From Dioscorea cayenensis subsp. rotundata (lineage: Eukaryota; Streptophyta; Magnoliopsida; Dioscoreales; Dioscoreaceae): 64,000 bases of DNA. The stretch is from NCBI RefSeq assembly GCF_009730915.1, contig NC_052472.1, forward strand, positions 558,001 through 622,000, written 5' to 3'. Of the stretch, positions 34,138 to 46,572 are shown piece after piece. Position numbers and translations under genes: made by a program. Below the pieces are notes generated by a model. That model was given only the letters and a program-made list of their open reading frames with translations. It ran no database searches and was not told the origin of the DNA. Every line of letters starts with the position of its first letter. Positions within the stretch are counted from its first letter, which is position 1.

Positions 34138-36871
34138 ATGACTTCTTGTCTTCATCTCCAGCCATTGTGTCTGCTGCTGATGCTGATCCTATGGCCACTG
34201 TTCATCTCTGCTTCCATTGTTACTCATCTTCCTGGTTTTCATGGTCCACTTCCCTTTCACCTTGAGACTGGGTGAGCTCATGAAGTTCTAATTACTGAAT
34301 TCCATGAAAAACTAGATGATTTTAATATCTGAATATTGGTTGCTTTTTTGTAGATATGTTGGTGTGGATGAAGTGCAACTCTTTTATTACTTCATAGAGT
34401 CTGAGGGAAATCCAGTTGAGGACCCTCTTATTCTTTGGCTCACAGGTGGCCCTGGTTGCTCTGCTTTCAGTGGCCTTGTCTTTGAAGTTGGTAATTTCTC
34501 TGTTTTTCTTTTCTTTTTCTTTTCCTTTTTGTTGTTAAATTTGAAAGGGAGAAAAGAAAAAGAAAAGGAAAAGGAAAAAGAAAGTGTTTTTTTTTTTAAT
34601 GGACTTGGTGATGATTGTTAGGTCCTCTGAAGTTCAGGAGTGTGGAGTATAATGGTAGCTTGCCAACACTTGTGTATCATCCTTTCTCTTGGACTAAAGG
34701 TGATCTGTTTTTCAGTTTTGTTGACAATTTTCATGATCTTTTTTATTCAGTAAAAAGTTTTATGATTTTTATTTTTCAGGTCTCAAATGTGATCTTCTTA
34801 GACTCTCCAGTTGGAACTGGGTTCTCATTCTCAAATACTCCAGAGGGATATGTTGATGGTGATATCACTTCATCCAATAGAGTGTACAAGTTTCTCAGAA
34901 AGGTTTTCAATCACATAATCCTCATCACCTTGTTTTGCATTTGATTGAATGGTCTAAATAGTAACTGAAAATCAAACTTTGTGTTGTGATTAACAGTGGC
35001 TGATTGATCACCGTCAGTTCCTCTCCAATCCTCTGTATATTGCTGGTGATTCATATGCTGGCATGGTTGTCCCATTCATCACTAACCTGATATCACAAGG
35101 TAACCTATCACATCTCAAACCAGTTTTGCTAGTTGATATCTATGTTGTTTGTTCTATCTAAAATGTGATGCTGTTGATATTTAGGCATTGAATCTGGGAC
35201 TCAGCCTCCTCTGAATCTCAAGGTAGTGATAATCAATTTAGTCTTAAAAGAGCCTAACTATATCCTTTATTCATTTATGTCTATCTGTAAAACATGATTC
35301 ACCTCTTTTAGTATGATACTGATGTTATTGTTTCAGGGATATTTGATTGGCAACCCAGGAACCGGAGAAGCAATCGATCTGAATTCTCGCATCCCATATG
35401 CTCATAATATGGGGATAATTTCTGATGAGTTATATGAGGTGATGCATTTCACTTCCTACATTAAAATCTAGTTCTAGTGTTAAGGTTATGAAGTTCTATG
35501 CTGATTAGCTTTGCTCTGGTATGTATGTCAATTGTTTATGGTATATATAAAAGATTTGATGAAGAGATGACGATTATATGTTGCATCAAACTATTTTTAA
35601 TTTTGCAGTCCACCATTATTTCTTGTGAAGGAGAGGATTATGAAAGTCCTACCAATACTGTGTGTGCTGAGAAGCTTCGAGTTGTGAATAAGGTTCTGTT
35701 ATTCATACTTCACTAAATACGCTATACTATACATAATTCCACATGAAAGCTTGAAGTTGTCACCTCTTGACCTTGCAGTTCATTAATGAAATTCATAAGC
35801 CGCATATTTTGGAGCCAAAATGTCCACGAACATCTCCGAACCCAAGGAACATGGCCGGAGAAAGGAGATTTCTCAAGGATGAGCACGAAGAGCTTATCGC
35901 CCCACCACCTGTTCCCCCTCTTAAATGCAGAGTGAGTTTTATGCTCTTGAGATCTTTCATGCTTTAACAACTACTTAATTACTGAATTTTTAGTGTTTTA
36001 GAAAATTCTCTCTGTGCTGTGTGAGAACATATAGTCAGTCTCTTGTTAAGAAACTAACTTATCATATTTCTGATTTCAGTCTTATGCTTACTATTTGTCC
36101 TACATTTGGGCAAACACCGGTGCCGTGAGAGATGCTCTTCACATCCAGAAGGTAAATCAAAGGGAATCTGATATGTGTATCATTTCTGATATATGTTGCT
36201 CACTTGTCATTTATTCGAAGCAGGGGACTGTGCCGGAATGGATTAGATGCAACGATTATTTGCAGTATGCCCACGATCTTCCAAGCAGTATCAAATACCA
36301 GCAGAAGCTCACAAGCCAAGGTTATCGAGCTCTTGTTTACAGGTGAAGCTAGAGCTTGTAGCAAACCCGTACGTGTTTATCTTTAATTTGATGAATCTTC
36401 GTACTACAGTTACTAACACCATGCTTTTCTGATTAATAAAAGTGGCGATCATGATATGCTGGTGCCACATATAGGAACACAGACATGGATAAGATCTTTG
36501 AACTACTCCATTGTCGATGACTGGAGATCTTGGTTCTCTAGCGGTCAAGTAGCGGGGTGAGCTTGATGGGAATTAATAAGACTAGTAATTGTTTTATTGA
36601 TCATGCACATATCTGTATTTGTAGACTGATGTTGTTCTTTGGATTAAAATTTTTCAGATACACAAGAACATATGTCCACAATCTTACATTTGCCACTATA
36701 AAGGTATGGCATACAATAAAATTTTGTCGATAAGAACTTTTAAGTCAAAAAATAAAGATGCTAATGCAAATGTACTCATTTATACAGGGTGCTGGTCATA
36801 CAGCTCCGGAGTACAAACCAAGGGAGAGCCTGGATATGATTAAAAGATGGCTTTCATATCAACCATTGTAG
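34138..36871 (+). pseudogene. SCPL copy 1, serine carboxypeptidase-like; frame broken at exon 3/4
   Basis: Fourteen exons with the same boundaries as copies 2 and 3: 34138-34271, 34354-34490, 34622-34699, 34780-34902, 34997-35099, 35185-35222, 35337-35438, 35609-35692, 35779-35931, 36080-36151, 36224-36342, 36443-36556, 36658-36703, 36788-36871. It has a signal peptide, [15 protein letters not shown], the nucleophile in GDSYAG (exon 5), GDHD with the catalytic Asp (exon 12) and GAGHTAPEY with the His (exon 14). Exon 3 has one A too many (ACTAAAGGT versus ACTAAGGT in copy 2), so normal splicing shifts the frame and stops after about 25 codons. If intron 3 (80 bp) is kept, the frame stays open and gives about 488 residues with a Phe-rich insert before the VSNVIFLDS segment. 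Confidence 0.8.
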
Positions 36872-36937
36872 TTTAATGACACATCTTTTGATCAAATAAG
36901 ATTCACAGTTTGCACTTGTTTTTCTATTAACTGTACC

Positions 36938-36997
36938 ATGAACATGTGTTGATGAAAAAGTGGATAAACCACTGATTTATCGAGATGAACATGTGTT
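36938..36997 (-). mobile_element. 34-bp LINE 3'-end insertion with 13-bp target-site duplication
   Basis: The insert at 36951-36984 carries, on the minus strand, CAGTGGTTTATCCACTTTTT, the LINE 3' end. It is flanked by exact copies of ATGAACATGTGTT (36938-36950 and 36985-36997). The matching DNA behind SCPL copy 2 (about 43780-43805) lacks the insert. Confidence 0.85.
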
Positions 36998-37186
36998 TTA
37001 TAAACAGTTTGTAGTAGTGAATAAAAGTCATTCAATGTTTGAATTATTTAATGTTCTCTCCACTTTTGTCATCAAATCTCAATATTATATGAGTGCACGG
37101 TTGATCTTTGTATTATTTTCTAGAAAGGAAAAACTTTTTGGGTATAAAATTTGGGATGGCCAAATACTGCTCAGTACTGGAAATGC

Positions 37187-37560
37187 ATGTGCTCGAGACT
37201 TGGTTTATAAAAAAGCTCGTTTATTAAATAAACAAACCGAACTCAAGTAGATAATCAAATTGAGCTTGAGCTTCAAATTGCTTGGCTCGTTAAGACTCGT
37301 GAGAAGCTTGGTACTATACCATATGATACTATAGTAATTTAAATATTTTTTAATTCAGTATTGTAGCTATGTTATAGTGATTAAAATTACTGTAGCACAT
37401 GTACTACACCTATATTACTATAGCAATTACGGTACCACTCTGCACTATAACTATTATATTGTAGCTACTTAAGCAAAGCTCGAACTCGAGTTCGTTTCAA
37501 ATAGAATCGAGCAAAGTCTGAACATAACAAAGCTTGGCTCAGCTCGGCTCGATCGCAAAG
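37187..37560. mobile_element. hAT-like non-autonomous insertion
   Basis: This block is present behind SCPL copy 1 but missing at the equivalent site behind copy 2 (about 43987). It is rich in GCTCG and GAGCTTG motifs. One end, read in reverse, is TAGGGCTTTGCGATCGAGCC, similar to plant hAT termini (TAGGGCTG...). The other end is not obviously matched, so truncation or divergence is likely. Confidence 0.45.
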
Positions 37561-37564
37561 CCCT

Positions 37565-37945
37565 ATATGGGCATAAGTAGGAGGCGGATGGACAAGTCCC
37601 TCGATTATCAGTACTGTAGCAGCACTATGCAACATTGTAGAAATATTGCAAAATATTGTGTAGTATTATTTGCAGATTATTCATGGGAGGAGTTGTATAT
37701 ATTCTTTATCTTTTTCAAAGTTATAGGGTAAATGGGATTTATCACTGTGAGTTATGGGTTCTAATATATTATTTTGGGTACACATATCCAGCCATTATTT
37801 CTCTGAGTGTTAGCTCGCTTCACATAATAAATTTTTAGAGGATTGTTAAGCCATTGTAATTGGTACATTACCATATTTATCTATTCTTTTGACACCTCCC
37901 GTATGAGACAACACTTGTAGCTTTTGTCAAAAGAGAAAAAAAAAG
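37565..37945 (+). repeat. SINE-like repeat behind SCPL copy 1
   Basis: It runs from about GGGCATAAGTAGGAGGCGGA to GACAACACTTGTAGC, TTTTGTCAAAAG and an A-rich tail. It is collinear with the copy at 43985-44362, so it was in place before the tandem duplication. It has no ORF. Confidence 0.6.
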
Positions 37946-40900
37946 ATGAAGTAGAAAAGCAAATGGGATTCTTTTTTTGGTATTTACAAATTTATTTATT
38001 TATTTTTCATAAATTTTATTTTAACATTTAAGAAAGATAGAAATTGGATAGGTCCATGCAATCTAATTTTCAATGGTACTTCCGTGCGTTGATGTTCTTT
38101 GTTTGTTATCAATGAGCAACTTTATCTTTATAATTTAATTTTTGCAAATTAATGGTTGGCCAAATGACACGCTTCATTTATATTTACAAATATTTTAAAA
38201 CATAAATTTTTTAATATGTCACTAAACTTTGGCTCATTTTCTCTGAATTTCAATTTGCATCAATTTAGTCATTCAACATTAATTTGATTTCACTAGGTAG
38301 TAAATCAAAGAGATTTTTGCCCCCAATTGAAATGATGTGGCTATTTTTTTGATGACATGACATCTCTAATAAATTTAATAATGTGTTATGGGAATGATTG
38401 ATTTGAATTTTCAGACAACTATATTATCAATTGAATGTTGAAATCTCTTGATTTATTGCTAGTTGAAATCAAATTAAAATTGAGTGATTAAATTAATGCA
38501 AATCAAAAGTTCAGTGATCAAAGTGAAAAATAAATCAAAGTTTAGTAGTCTACTGAAAAAATTTACTCAATATGCATGTCTGGCCCTCTCTTAAATCATC
38601 ATTGTCTACAATTTCCCACATTAATTTAACATATTTTAACAATATTTTTTATCCATTTATTCCTCTTCAACTTCTTGTCTCAATCTCACATTTGTTTTTG
38701 TGGCATTTGTGTGGTTGGATTTGAAGTTAGTGACTGTTTTTTGGCAATCTATAGTGTTTGGTTCGTCTAAGAAATCAGAATTCTTCATGTGCATAGGACC
38801 AAGCTTATCAAAGTTATGGAATGGAAATCACAACCACATCATTTATATATTCCATAAAAACCAAATTTAGTTGTAAATCTTTAATTTTAAAATGATTTAA
38901 TTTGTTATAAAATATTTTATCTTATGTGTAACAAATTTTTTTAAAATTTTTAGTTATTTATTATCCTCCTAATTTGAAATTATTTGTGATATAACTTTAA
39001 ATAATATTCTCACATTTTAGACAATTTTAAAAATTTAATTCAAAACCACCTCATTATACATAATTTAATAGTACATGATAGTTTTTAAAAACCTTTCATA
39101 AAATTACATGATATATGTTTATAAATAACTTTTAATATGAATATAAGACATAAAAAGGTATTTAATTATAATGTTTTATAACTACATAAATAGTTTTCTT
39201 GTCACTAAACAATATTTGATGGTATATAATATATTTAATATATATTAGATATATAACGCAAAATTTAATGAAACAAAAGCATAATCATATATTAAGTTAA
39301 TCTGTTATGTTTCTAATTATTTATTTTATTATTAATCTAGATTTTATAATTAATAAAATATCCCATAATCTAGTCTAGATATATCTAATCAACTATTGGA
39401 CTTGACTCTCTTGCACTTTTAAATATAGAATTTATAAAAACGTTGTGACATGAAGCCACTGTATATTTTAATTGCATTTAAGCAAACACTATATTTAGGA
39501 AAGCATGTATAGATTTCAGATTTTCTTAGTGTGTAGTTGAAAATTAAAAATTTTAAAATGTATTTAACTTTATAACAAATAAATGTAATGATTATAAATT
39601 AAAAAAAAATAATATTTCCCTTAGTTTATTAGCACCACGTCATTTGTTTAGAGTATTCGTGCTTATGCTGAGGAGGTTGGTTTGAATTTCAGCTCACATA
39701 AATGGAGGAAATAGATATGTTAAGCTATTAACTCCATTACTGTATATTTTTTTAAAAAAAGTGAATGAATCACATGCATTAAGGTAAAAGAGTGGTTATG
39801 CACATCTCCGATGTTATTTGTCCATTATTAAAAAAAAAAATCAAACATGATTCCCTGGAGTGAAATTTGGATGGAAAAAAAAGGCGCAGCAAGCCATAAA
39901 GATCTGAAAATACCCTACTACTACTACTAATAATAATAATAATAATAATAATAGTAAGATAGAAATAAAAAAGAAGAAGAAGATATCAACTCATTCGAGT
40001 GGTCCCCTGCACTAACAGTTCCGCAACCGTGGAACTTTCTGATGGTGACAATGTTTACGTTCCAAAATATTTCACTGTTTTTTTTTTTTTAAAAGACACT
40101 CTATAATATTTCGCTGTCTTTTTGTTTGACAAAATTTAATAATAACAGACCACCTATATTTATTTAATTAATTGATTTAATAAACTAAGATTATTATTTT
40201 AACAAATACCTTCACCTGCTCAACCCTTTAGTTCATCTCCAACCCAAAACTCTATATTCATACCATCAATAAATTTAATTATTTTTAATCTTTTTTACTT
40301 TTTCACATTAAATTTAAATATTATATTATCTACAAATATAAAAAGCATCATTAGTAAAAACAAAAAATATAGAAAAAAATATGAAAAATATAATGTTGCT
40401 AGAGTGGCGTGCAGTATCATGCGCCCGTATTGTAGTAAAATATGAATTTGGCACATGGGTTTAGCGCTGGGTTGGAGCGCACTTGCGCCAAATTCAATAA
40501 ATAACTTCAAATTTAAAGTGTGACCGGAGATTACTTCAAAAAAAAAAAAGAAAAAAAGTGTGATTAGAGATGACTTTAAGAAATCTTTTGCCATACAACC
40601 TGAAGGTGAGGACTCATGTTCTTCCCACAGGGAACTAAATGTAAGTTTGCAATTGAGGGACTCGAATTTAAATCTTTTTAAAATACAAACCACTTGAGAA
40701 TACGTAGACGATACCTTTGTTTTTGTGTTTGTTTTCTTTTTCCTATGGTTTTCTTTGATGAATTCTCCTTTGTATGTTAATTTTTTTAAAATTATGTGAG
40801 AGGAAGTTATATCATCAAGAAATTAAGGAATATTAAGTTAAATGATAATATGTGAAAATGGGAAAAAATCTCTGAGAATATTCTGACTAATATTTCATTT

Positions 40901-41010
40901 AAAAAAATCAAAATTTTTTTCCGCACGCAAGAAACAGAAGAAAAGTAAAAAATTCTTCAATATCTCCATTATCCAACAAACTTATTCAATTACCATTCTG
41001 CACCGAAACC
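37946..41010. other. AT-rich intergenic DNA between SCPL copies 1 and 2
   Basis: The part up to about 38160 is shared with the downstream flank of SCPL copy 2. Beyond that no repeat or gene is recognised. A (TAA)n run lies at about 39928-39952. The last 90 bp are homologous to the leader of SCPL copy 1. Confidence 0.4.
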
Positions 41011-43714
41011 ATGGCTTCTTGTCTTCGTTTCCAACTACTGTATCTGCTGCTATTGTTGATCCTATGGCCGTTGTTCATGTCTGCTTCAATTGTTACTCAT
41101 CTTCCTGGCTTTCATGGTCCACTTCCCTTCCACCTTGAGACTGGGTGAGCTGAAGTTTTAATTACTGAAGGCCATGAAAAACTTGATTATTTTAATGTCT
41201 AAATATTGGTTGCTTCTTTGTAGATATGTTGGTGTGGATGAAGTGCAACTATTTTATTACTTCATAGAGTCTGAGGGGAATCCAGTTGAGGACCCTCTTA
41301 TTCTTTGGCTCACTGGTGGCCCTGGTTGCTCTGCTTTCAGTGGTCTCGTATTTGAAATTGGTAATTTCTCTGTTTATTTATTTATTTTGTTGTTAAATTT
41401 GCAAGTGAAAAAAGCATAAGGAAAAGAAAAAGAAAATGTTTTTTTTAATGGACTTAATAATGATTGGTAGGTCCTCTAAAGTTCAGGAGTGTGGATCATA
41501 ATGGTAGCTTGCCAACACTAGTGTATCATCCTTTCTCTTGGACTAAGGTGATCTGTTTTTCAGATTTGTTGACAATTTTCATGATCTTTTTCATTCAGTA
41601 AAAGTGTCTGGTTTTTATTTTTCAGGTCTCAAATGTGATCTTCTTAGACTCTCCTGTTGGAACTGGGTTCTCATTCTCAAATACTCCAGAGGGATATGTT
41701 GATGGTGATGTTACTTCATCCAAAAGAGTGTACAGGTTTCTCAGAAAGGTATTCAATGCAATGAGCCTCATCATTTGCATGTGATTCAATGCTCTAAATT
41801 GTAACTGAAAATCAAACTTGTGTTGTGATTAACAGTGGCTGATGGACCACCCACAATTCCTATCCAATCCTCTGTATATTTCTGGTGATTCATATGCTGG
41901 CAAGGTTGTTCCATTCATCACTGACTTGATATTACAAGGTAATCGATAACATCTCCAACCGGGTTTTTCTAGTTGATATCTATGTTTATTTCTTCTATCT
42001 AAAATACAATGCTATTGCCATTTAGGAATTGAATCTGGAACTCAGCCTCTTCTGAATCTCAAAGGTAGTGATAATGTTTTGTGGTGGTGGTTATTGTTAA
42101 TAAATTTAGTCTTAAAAGAGTCTAAAGATGGCTAAACCTGTTGTTCTGTCAATATCCTTTTTCCATTTATGTATACCTTCAGGGATATTCGATTGGCAAC
42201 CCATCAACCGGAGAAGCAATCGATCTGAATTCTCGCATCCCATATGCTCGTAATATGGGGATAATTTCTGATGAGTTATATGAGGTGATGCATTTCACTT
42301 CCTACATTAAAATGTTCTAGTTCTAGTGTTAAGGTCATGAAGTTCTATGCTGATTAGCTTTGCTCTGGTATATATGTCAATTGTTAATGGTATATATAAA
42401 ATCTGAAGAACAGATGAAAGTTAATTATACCTTGCATGCATCAAACTATTTTTAATGGAATGAAGAAACATTTCCCCTTTTTTGTTTTTTGCAGTCCACC
42501 ATTATTTCTTGTGAAGGAGAAGATAATGAAAATCTCACCAGTACTCTTTGTGCTGAGATTCTTCAAGTTGTGAATAAGGTTCTTTTAGTCATACTTTACT
42601 AAATTCACTATATATAGTTCTGCTTGAAGATGTCACCTCTTGATCATGCAGTTGCTTGGTGAACTAAATATCGGCCATATTTTGGAGCCAAAATGCCCAC
42701 CAGCTTCTCCGAAACCAAGGAACTTGGCCGGAGAAAGGAGATTTCTGAAAAATGAGCAAAACATGCTTATTGTCCCACCACCTGCTCCCCCTCTCAAATG
42801 CAGAGTGAGTTTTATTCTTCTTAATTACTGAATTCTTTAGAGTTTTAAATAATTCACTCTATGTTGTGTGAGAACATATAGTCTCTTGTTAAGAAACAAA
42901 CTGATCATAATTCTGATTTCAGTCTTATGCTTACTATTTGTCCTACATTTGGGCAAACAACGATGCCGTGAGAGATGCTCTTCACATCCAGAAGGTACAT
43001 CAAAGGCAGTCTGATATGTGTATCATTTCTGATATATGTTGCTCATTGCCGTTTATGTGAAGCAGGGGACTGTGCCGGAATGGATCAGATGCAACGATTA
43101 TTTGCAGTATGCCTATGATCTTCCGAGCAGCGTAAAATACCAGCAGAAACTCACAAGCCAAGGTTATCGAGCTCTTGTTTACAGGTGAAGCTAGAGCTTG
43201 TAGCAAACCAGTATGTGTTTCTCTTTCATGAATCTTTGTGCTATAAAAGTTACTAACATCATTTTGTCTGAATAATAAAAGTGGGGATCATGATCTAGTG
43301 ATACCACATATAGGAACCCAGACATGGATAAGATCTCTGAATTACTCCATTGTCGATGACTGGAGATCTTGGTTCTCTGGTGGGCAAGTAGCAGGGTGAG
43401 TTTGATGGGAATTAATAAGGCTAGTAATATGTTTAATTATTGATCATGCACATATCTGCATTTGTAGACTGATGTTGTTATTTGGATTAAAATTCTTTAG
43501 ATACACGAGAACATATACCCACAATCTCACATTTGCTACTATAAAGGTATGACATACAATAAAATTTTGTCGATAAAAACTTTTTAAGTGAAAAAATAAG
43601 ATGCTAATGCAAATGTATTCATTTATACAGGGTGCTGGTCATACAGCTCCAGAGTACAAACCAAGGGAGAGCCTGGATATGATTAAAAGATGGCTTTCAT
43701 ACCAACCACTGTAG
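41011..43714 (+). pseudogene. SCPL copy 2, serine carboxypeptidase-like; frame broken at exon 6/7
   Basis: Exons at 41011-41144, 41224-41360, 41472-41548, 41626-41748, 41836-41938, 42026-42064, 42183-42284, 42495-42578, 42652-42804, 42923-42994, 43066-43184, 43282-43395, 43501-43546 and 43631-43714. Signal peptide, [23 protein letters not shown] and GAGHTAPEY are all present. Exon 6 is 39 bp, against 38 in copies 1 and 3, because it ends CTCAAAG before the donor instead of CTCAAG. Normal splicing would then shift frame and stop about 24 codons into exon 7, losing the catalytic Asp and His. Retaining the intron does not restore frame. All other exons have the same length as copy 1. Unless the extra base is an assembly error, this copy is a pseudogene. 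Confidence 0.8.
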
Positions 43715-43984
43715 TTTTATGGTATCTCTTTTGATCAAATAAGATTCACAGTTTGTGCTTGTTTTTCTATTATCTGTGCCATGAACATGACTTTTATAAA
43801 CAGTTTGTAGTAGCAAATAAAAGTCATTCGATGTTTAAATTATTTTTTCTTCGCTCCACTTTTGTCATCAAATCTCAATAGTATATGAATGCACGGTCGA
43901 TCTTTGTTTTATTTTCTCAAAAGAAAAGAATTTTTCGGTATAAAATTTGGGATGGCCAAATACTGCTCAGTAGTGAAAATGTAT

Positions 43985-44362
43985 GTGGGCGTAAGTGGGA
44001 GGCGGAGGGACAAGTCCCTCTGTTATAAGTACTTTAAATAACAGTATTGTGCAATATTGTAAAAATATTATAGAATATTGTATAATATTATTTACAAATT
44101 GTTCATGGGAGGAGTTGTATTCTTCATCTATCCAGGGTTGTGGGGTATGGAAAATTTATTATTATGAGTTATGTTCCATGATATATTGTTTTAGGTGCAT
44201 AAATCCAGCCATTATTGTTCTATGTGTTACCTCATTTTACATGATAAATTTTAGGAGGATCATTAAACCATTGTAATTGGTACACTATACCTATTTATTT
44301 TTTTGACAACCTCCGTATGGGACGACACTTGTAGCCTTTGTCAAAAGAAGAAAAAAAAAGAT
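43985..44362 (+). repeat. SINE-like repeat behind SCPL copy 2
   Basis: Collinear with 37565-37945. It starts GGGCGTAAGTGGGAGGCGGA and ends GACGACACTTGTAGCCTTTG, TCAAAAG and an A-rich tail. It is a duplicate made with the gene, not an independent insertion. Confidence 0.6.
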
Positions 44363-44639
44363 ATGGGATTTATTTTGGTATTTACAAATTTAGAATTTTT
44401 TTCATAAAATTTTAATTTAACATTTAAGAAAATAAAAATTGGACAGGGCCATGCAATCTGATTTACAATAATAGTACTTCTGTGCATTGATGTTCTTAAT
44501 TTGTTGGTGATCAATCAACAGCTTCATCTTTATAATGTAATTTTGCAATCAATGGTTTGTCAATTAACACACTTCTTTGACCTGATACGAGTACGGGTAT
44601 GGGTATACCCGTCGGGTAGGGTACAAATTGCCATCTCTA

Positions 44640-44890
44640 TACCAAAGTTTTTTTTTTTTTTTACAAAATCGACAAGTATTGAGAAATAAAACAAGGATCA
44701 ATAGGAAAATTTGAAAGCAATCACACAAAGACACGAGATTTAACGAGGTTTGGCAGAGTATGCTTACGTTCTCGGGAGCGAGAGTATGCCTATGTCCTCA
44801 GGAGCAGAGTGGTTGTCGATTTTCTTATTAGAATTAATTAAGGTTACATATTACATGAATATATATATATATATAAACCTTACCCGGTAA
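44640..44890. mobile_element. Probable LTR-element fragment
   Basis: A T-run at 44648-44663 is followed by ACACGAGATTTAACGAGGTT, a phrase common in plant Copia-type repeats, and two imperfect copies of GAGTATGCYTAYGTYCTC. Boundaries and family are uncertain. Confidence 0.3.
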
Positions 44891-44896
44891 AATTTA

Positions 44897-45506
44897 TCAA
44901 AATACCCTTGTATCATACCGCAGGGATGTTGCCCCTACGTTGTGCTTCGTTGCTTTGTTCTGCTCCACTCCAACAGTCGCTCTGTTATGCTCCACTCCAG
45001 CAAGTGGTTGTATGTAGTTTGTTGCTAAATTGTCTAGGGTGAGAACTTTGTTATCATAGACTAACCAGTTGAAGATGTTAATTTTCTTCGGACATGTGTT
45101 CTTTAAGATGGTTGGTGTTAATTTACGGTGTTGTCCCCCATCGATTAGGAACCTATATAAGGAGTGTATGGAGAAATTTTCATTGGGCATCAATCTCCAA
45201 CTTCGGTGAAACTCCCCCGGTCCCCTGAATCTATTTGAAATTTTCCAAAAATTCACTTAACAGCGGCTCAGAATCTGGGTTAGTGGAAATGAATAGAGCC
45301 AACATGTCTCTAATCATGCCAAAAGGGGATTTAGCAGTTGAGAACCTAATGGCCATTGGTACATAGGGGCACACCCTTGTAGCCAATTATCTTGCCAGAA
45401 AAGAGGGAAGATGTCATTTCCAATAGTTACATGAACATAATTCCTCTAACGAGGATTGAATACCCGCCAGAAGAAGGAGCTCCTTTGTTGCTTGTTTGAT
45501 ACTAGG
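44897..45506 (-). mobile_element. LINE fragment (zinc-binding C-terminus of ORF2), left part
   Basis: A minus-strand frame (44897-45256) reads FSIHSLYRFLIDGG, then CPKKINIFNWLVYDNKVLTL, the pattern of the zinc-binding domain after plant LINE reverse transcriptases. It is separated from the reverse-transcriptase part (48186 onward) by the solo LTR at 45512-48180, so both are probably one older element. Confidence 0.65.
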
Positions 45507-45511
45507 TTCCA

Positions 45512-46085
45512 TGTGGGCCCCATACCATTAATAATATTTTTTTTATTTTTGTATGCTTAGCAGTTATGTTGATTAAAAAGGAAACCCTTTTATATTCTAT
45601 ATTTTTTCAGTTTTCCAAACCCTAGCCATACGTCTCCTCGTATCTTCCGTTATAGATCTCCTTTTGGATTAAGAAAGAGGGAGAAGTCTAGCCTCTTTCC
45701 TCTTTACTCTTTTCTCTTTTTGGCTTGTGGTGCCGGCGACAAGGACGGAGATAGATCTCTTCGTCAAAGGTTTTGTGTCACTTATGTTGTGAGGTAAGCG
45801 TTTTCTTCATCGAATCTTTGCCCAAGTTGTAAGTTTTTACTAAGATATCTTTTATTTTTCTTTTAAATTGAAACTTGTTGAGAGCAATTTGATTAGTATG
45901 CGCTAGATTATTTCATCCGAATGCCTTCATTGTGTGTTCCTTAGCAACCGTTAAGTATCAAAATATTTCATATGTTTCTGTTTTAGTGATCATATAAAGC
46001 CTTTGAATGTGTTTTGGATGTTTTAAAGTTGTATGAGATAGCACAAATCATATCTCATATTGATGTATATATATATTTATAAATA

Positions 46086-46131
<46 letters not shown>

Positions 46132-46534
46132 ATCTATTTATTCATTTCCCTGATGCTTGGGAAATCAATAGAATTTTAAGGTTTTTAGAAGTCCAATGTA
46201 GATCTTGTCTTTCTTGTTTTAAATGTATATGCCTCGGATTTTTTTTTTTAAGAAAATTATAATAAGTGTCCATGTAATCTGAGGATAGTTTAGATTAATC
46301 ACATGTGGGCCTTGTAATTCACCCCAACCACTCAAGGTCATGAACAATAAGGAGTTTTGAAGGTATCTTTAATGTATGTAATATAAAAAAATTGATGTAT
46401 ATGATGATCAGTTGAAGTTCTATGTATGCTTTATTTAAATATATATATATATATATTTATGTGTATATACGTGTTTAAGGGATGGAGTGGAATTAAATTC
46501 CAACGCAGGCATCCACAATTTGTTCACTTGTTTA

Positions 46535-46572
<38 letters not shown>

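Noticed and set aside
34615-34944. Separate gene beginning inside SCPL copy 1
   Set aside because: It is the read-through of exon 3, intron 3 and exon 4, described under the SCPL copy 1 frameshift.
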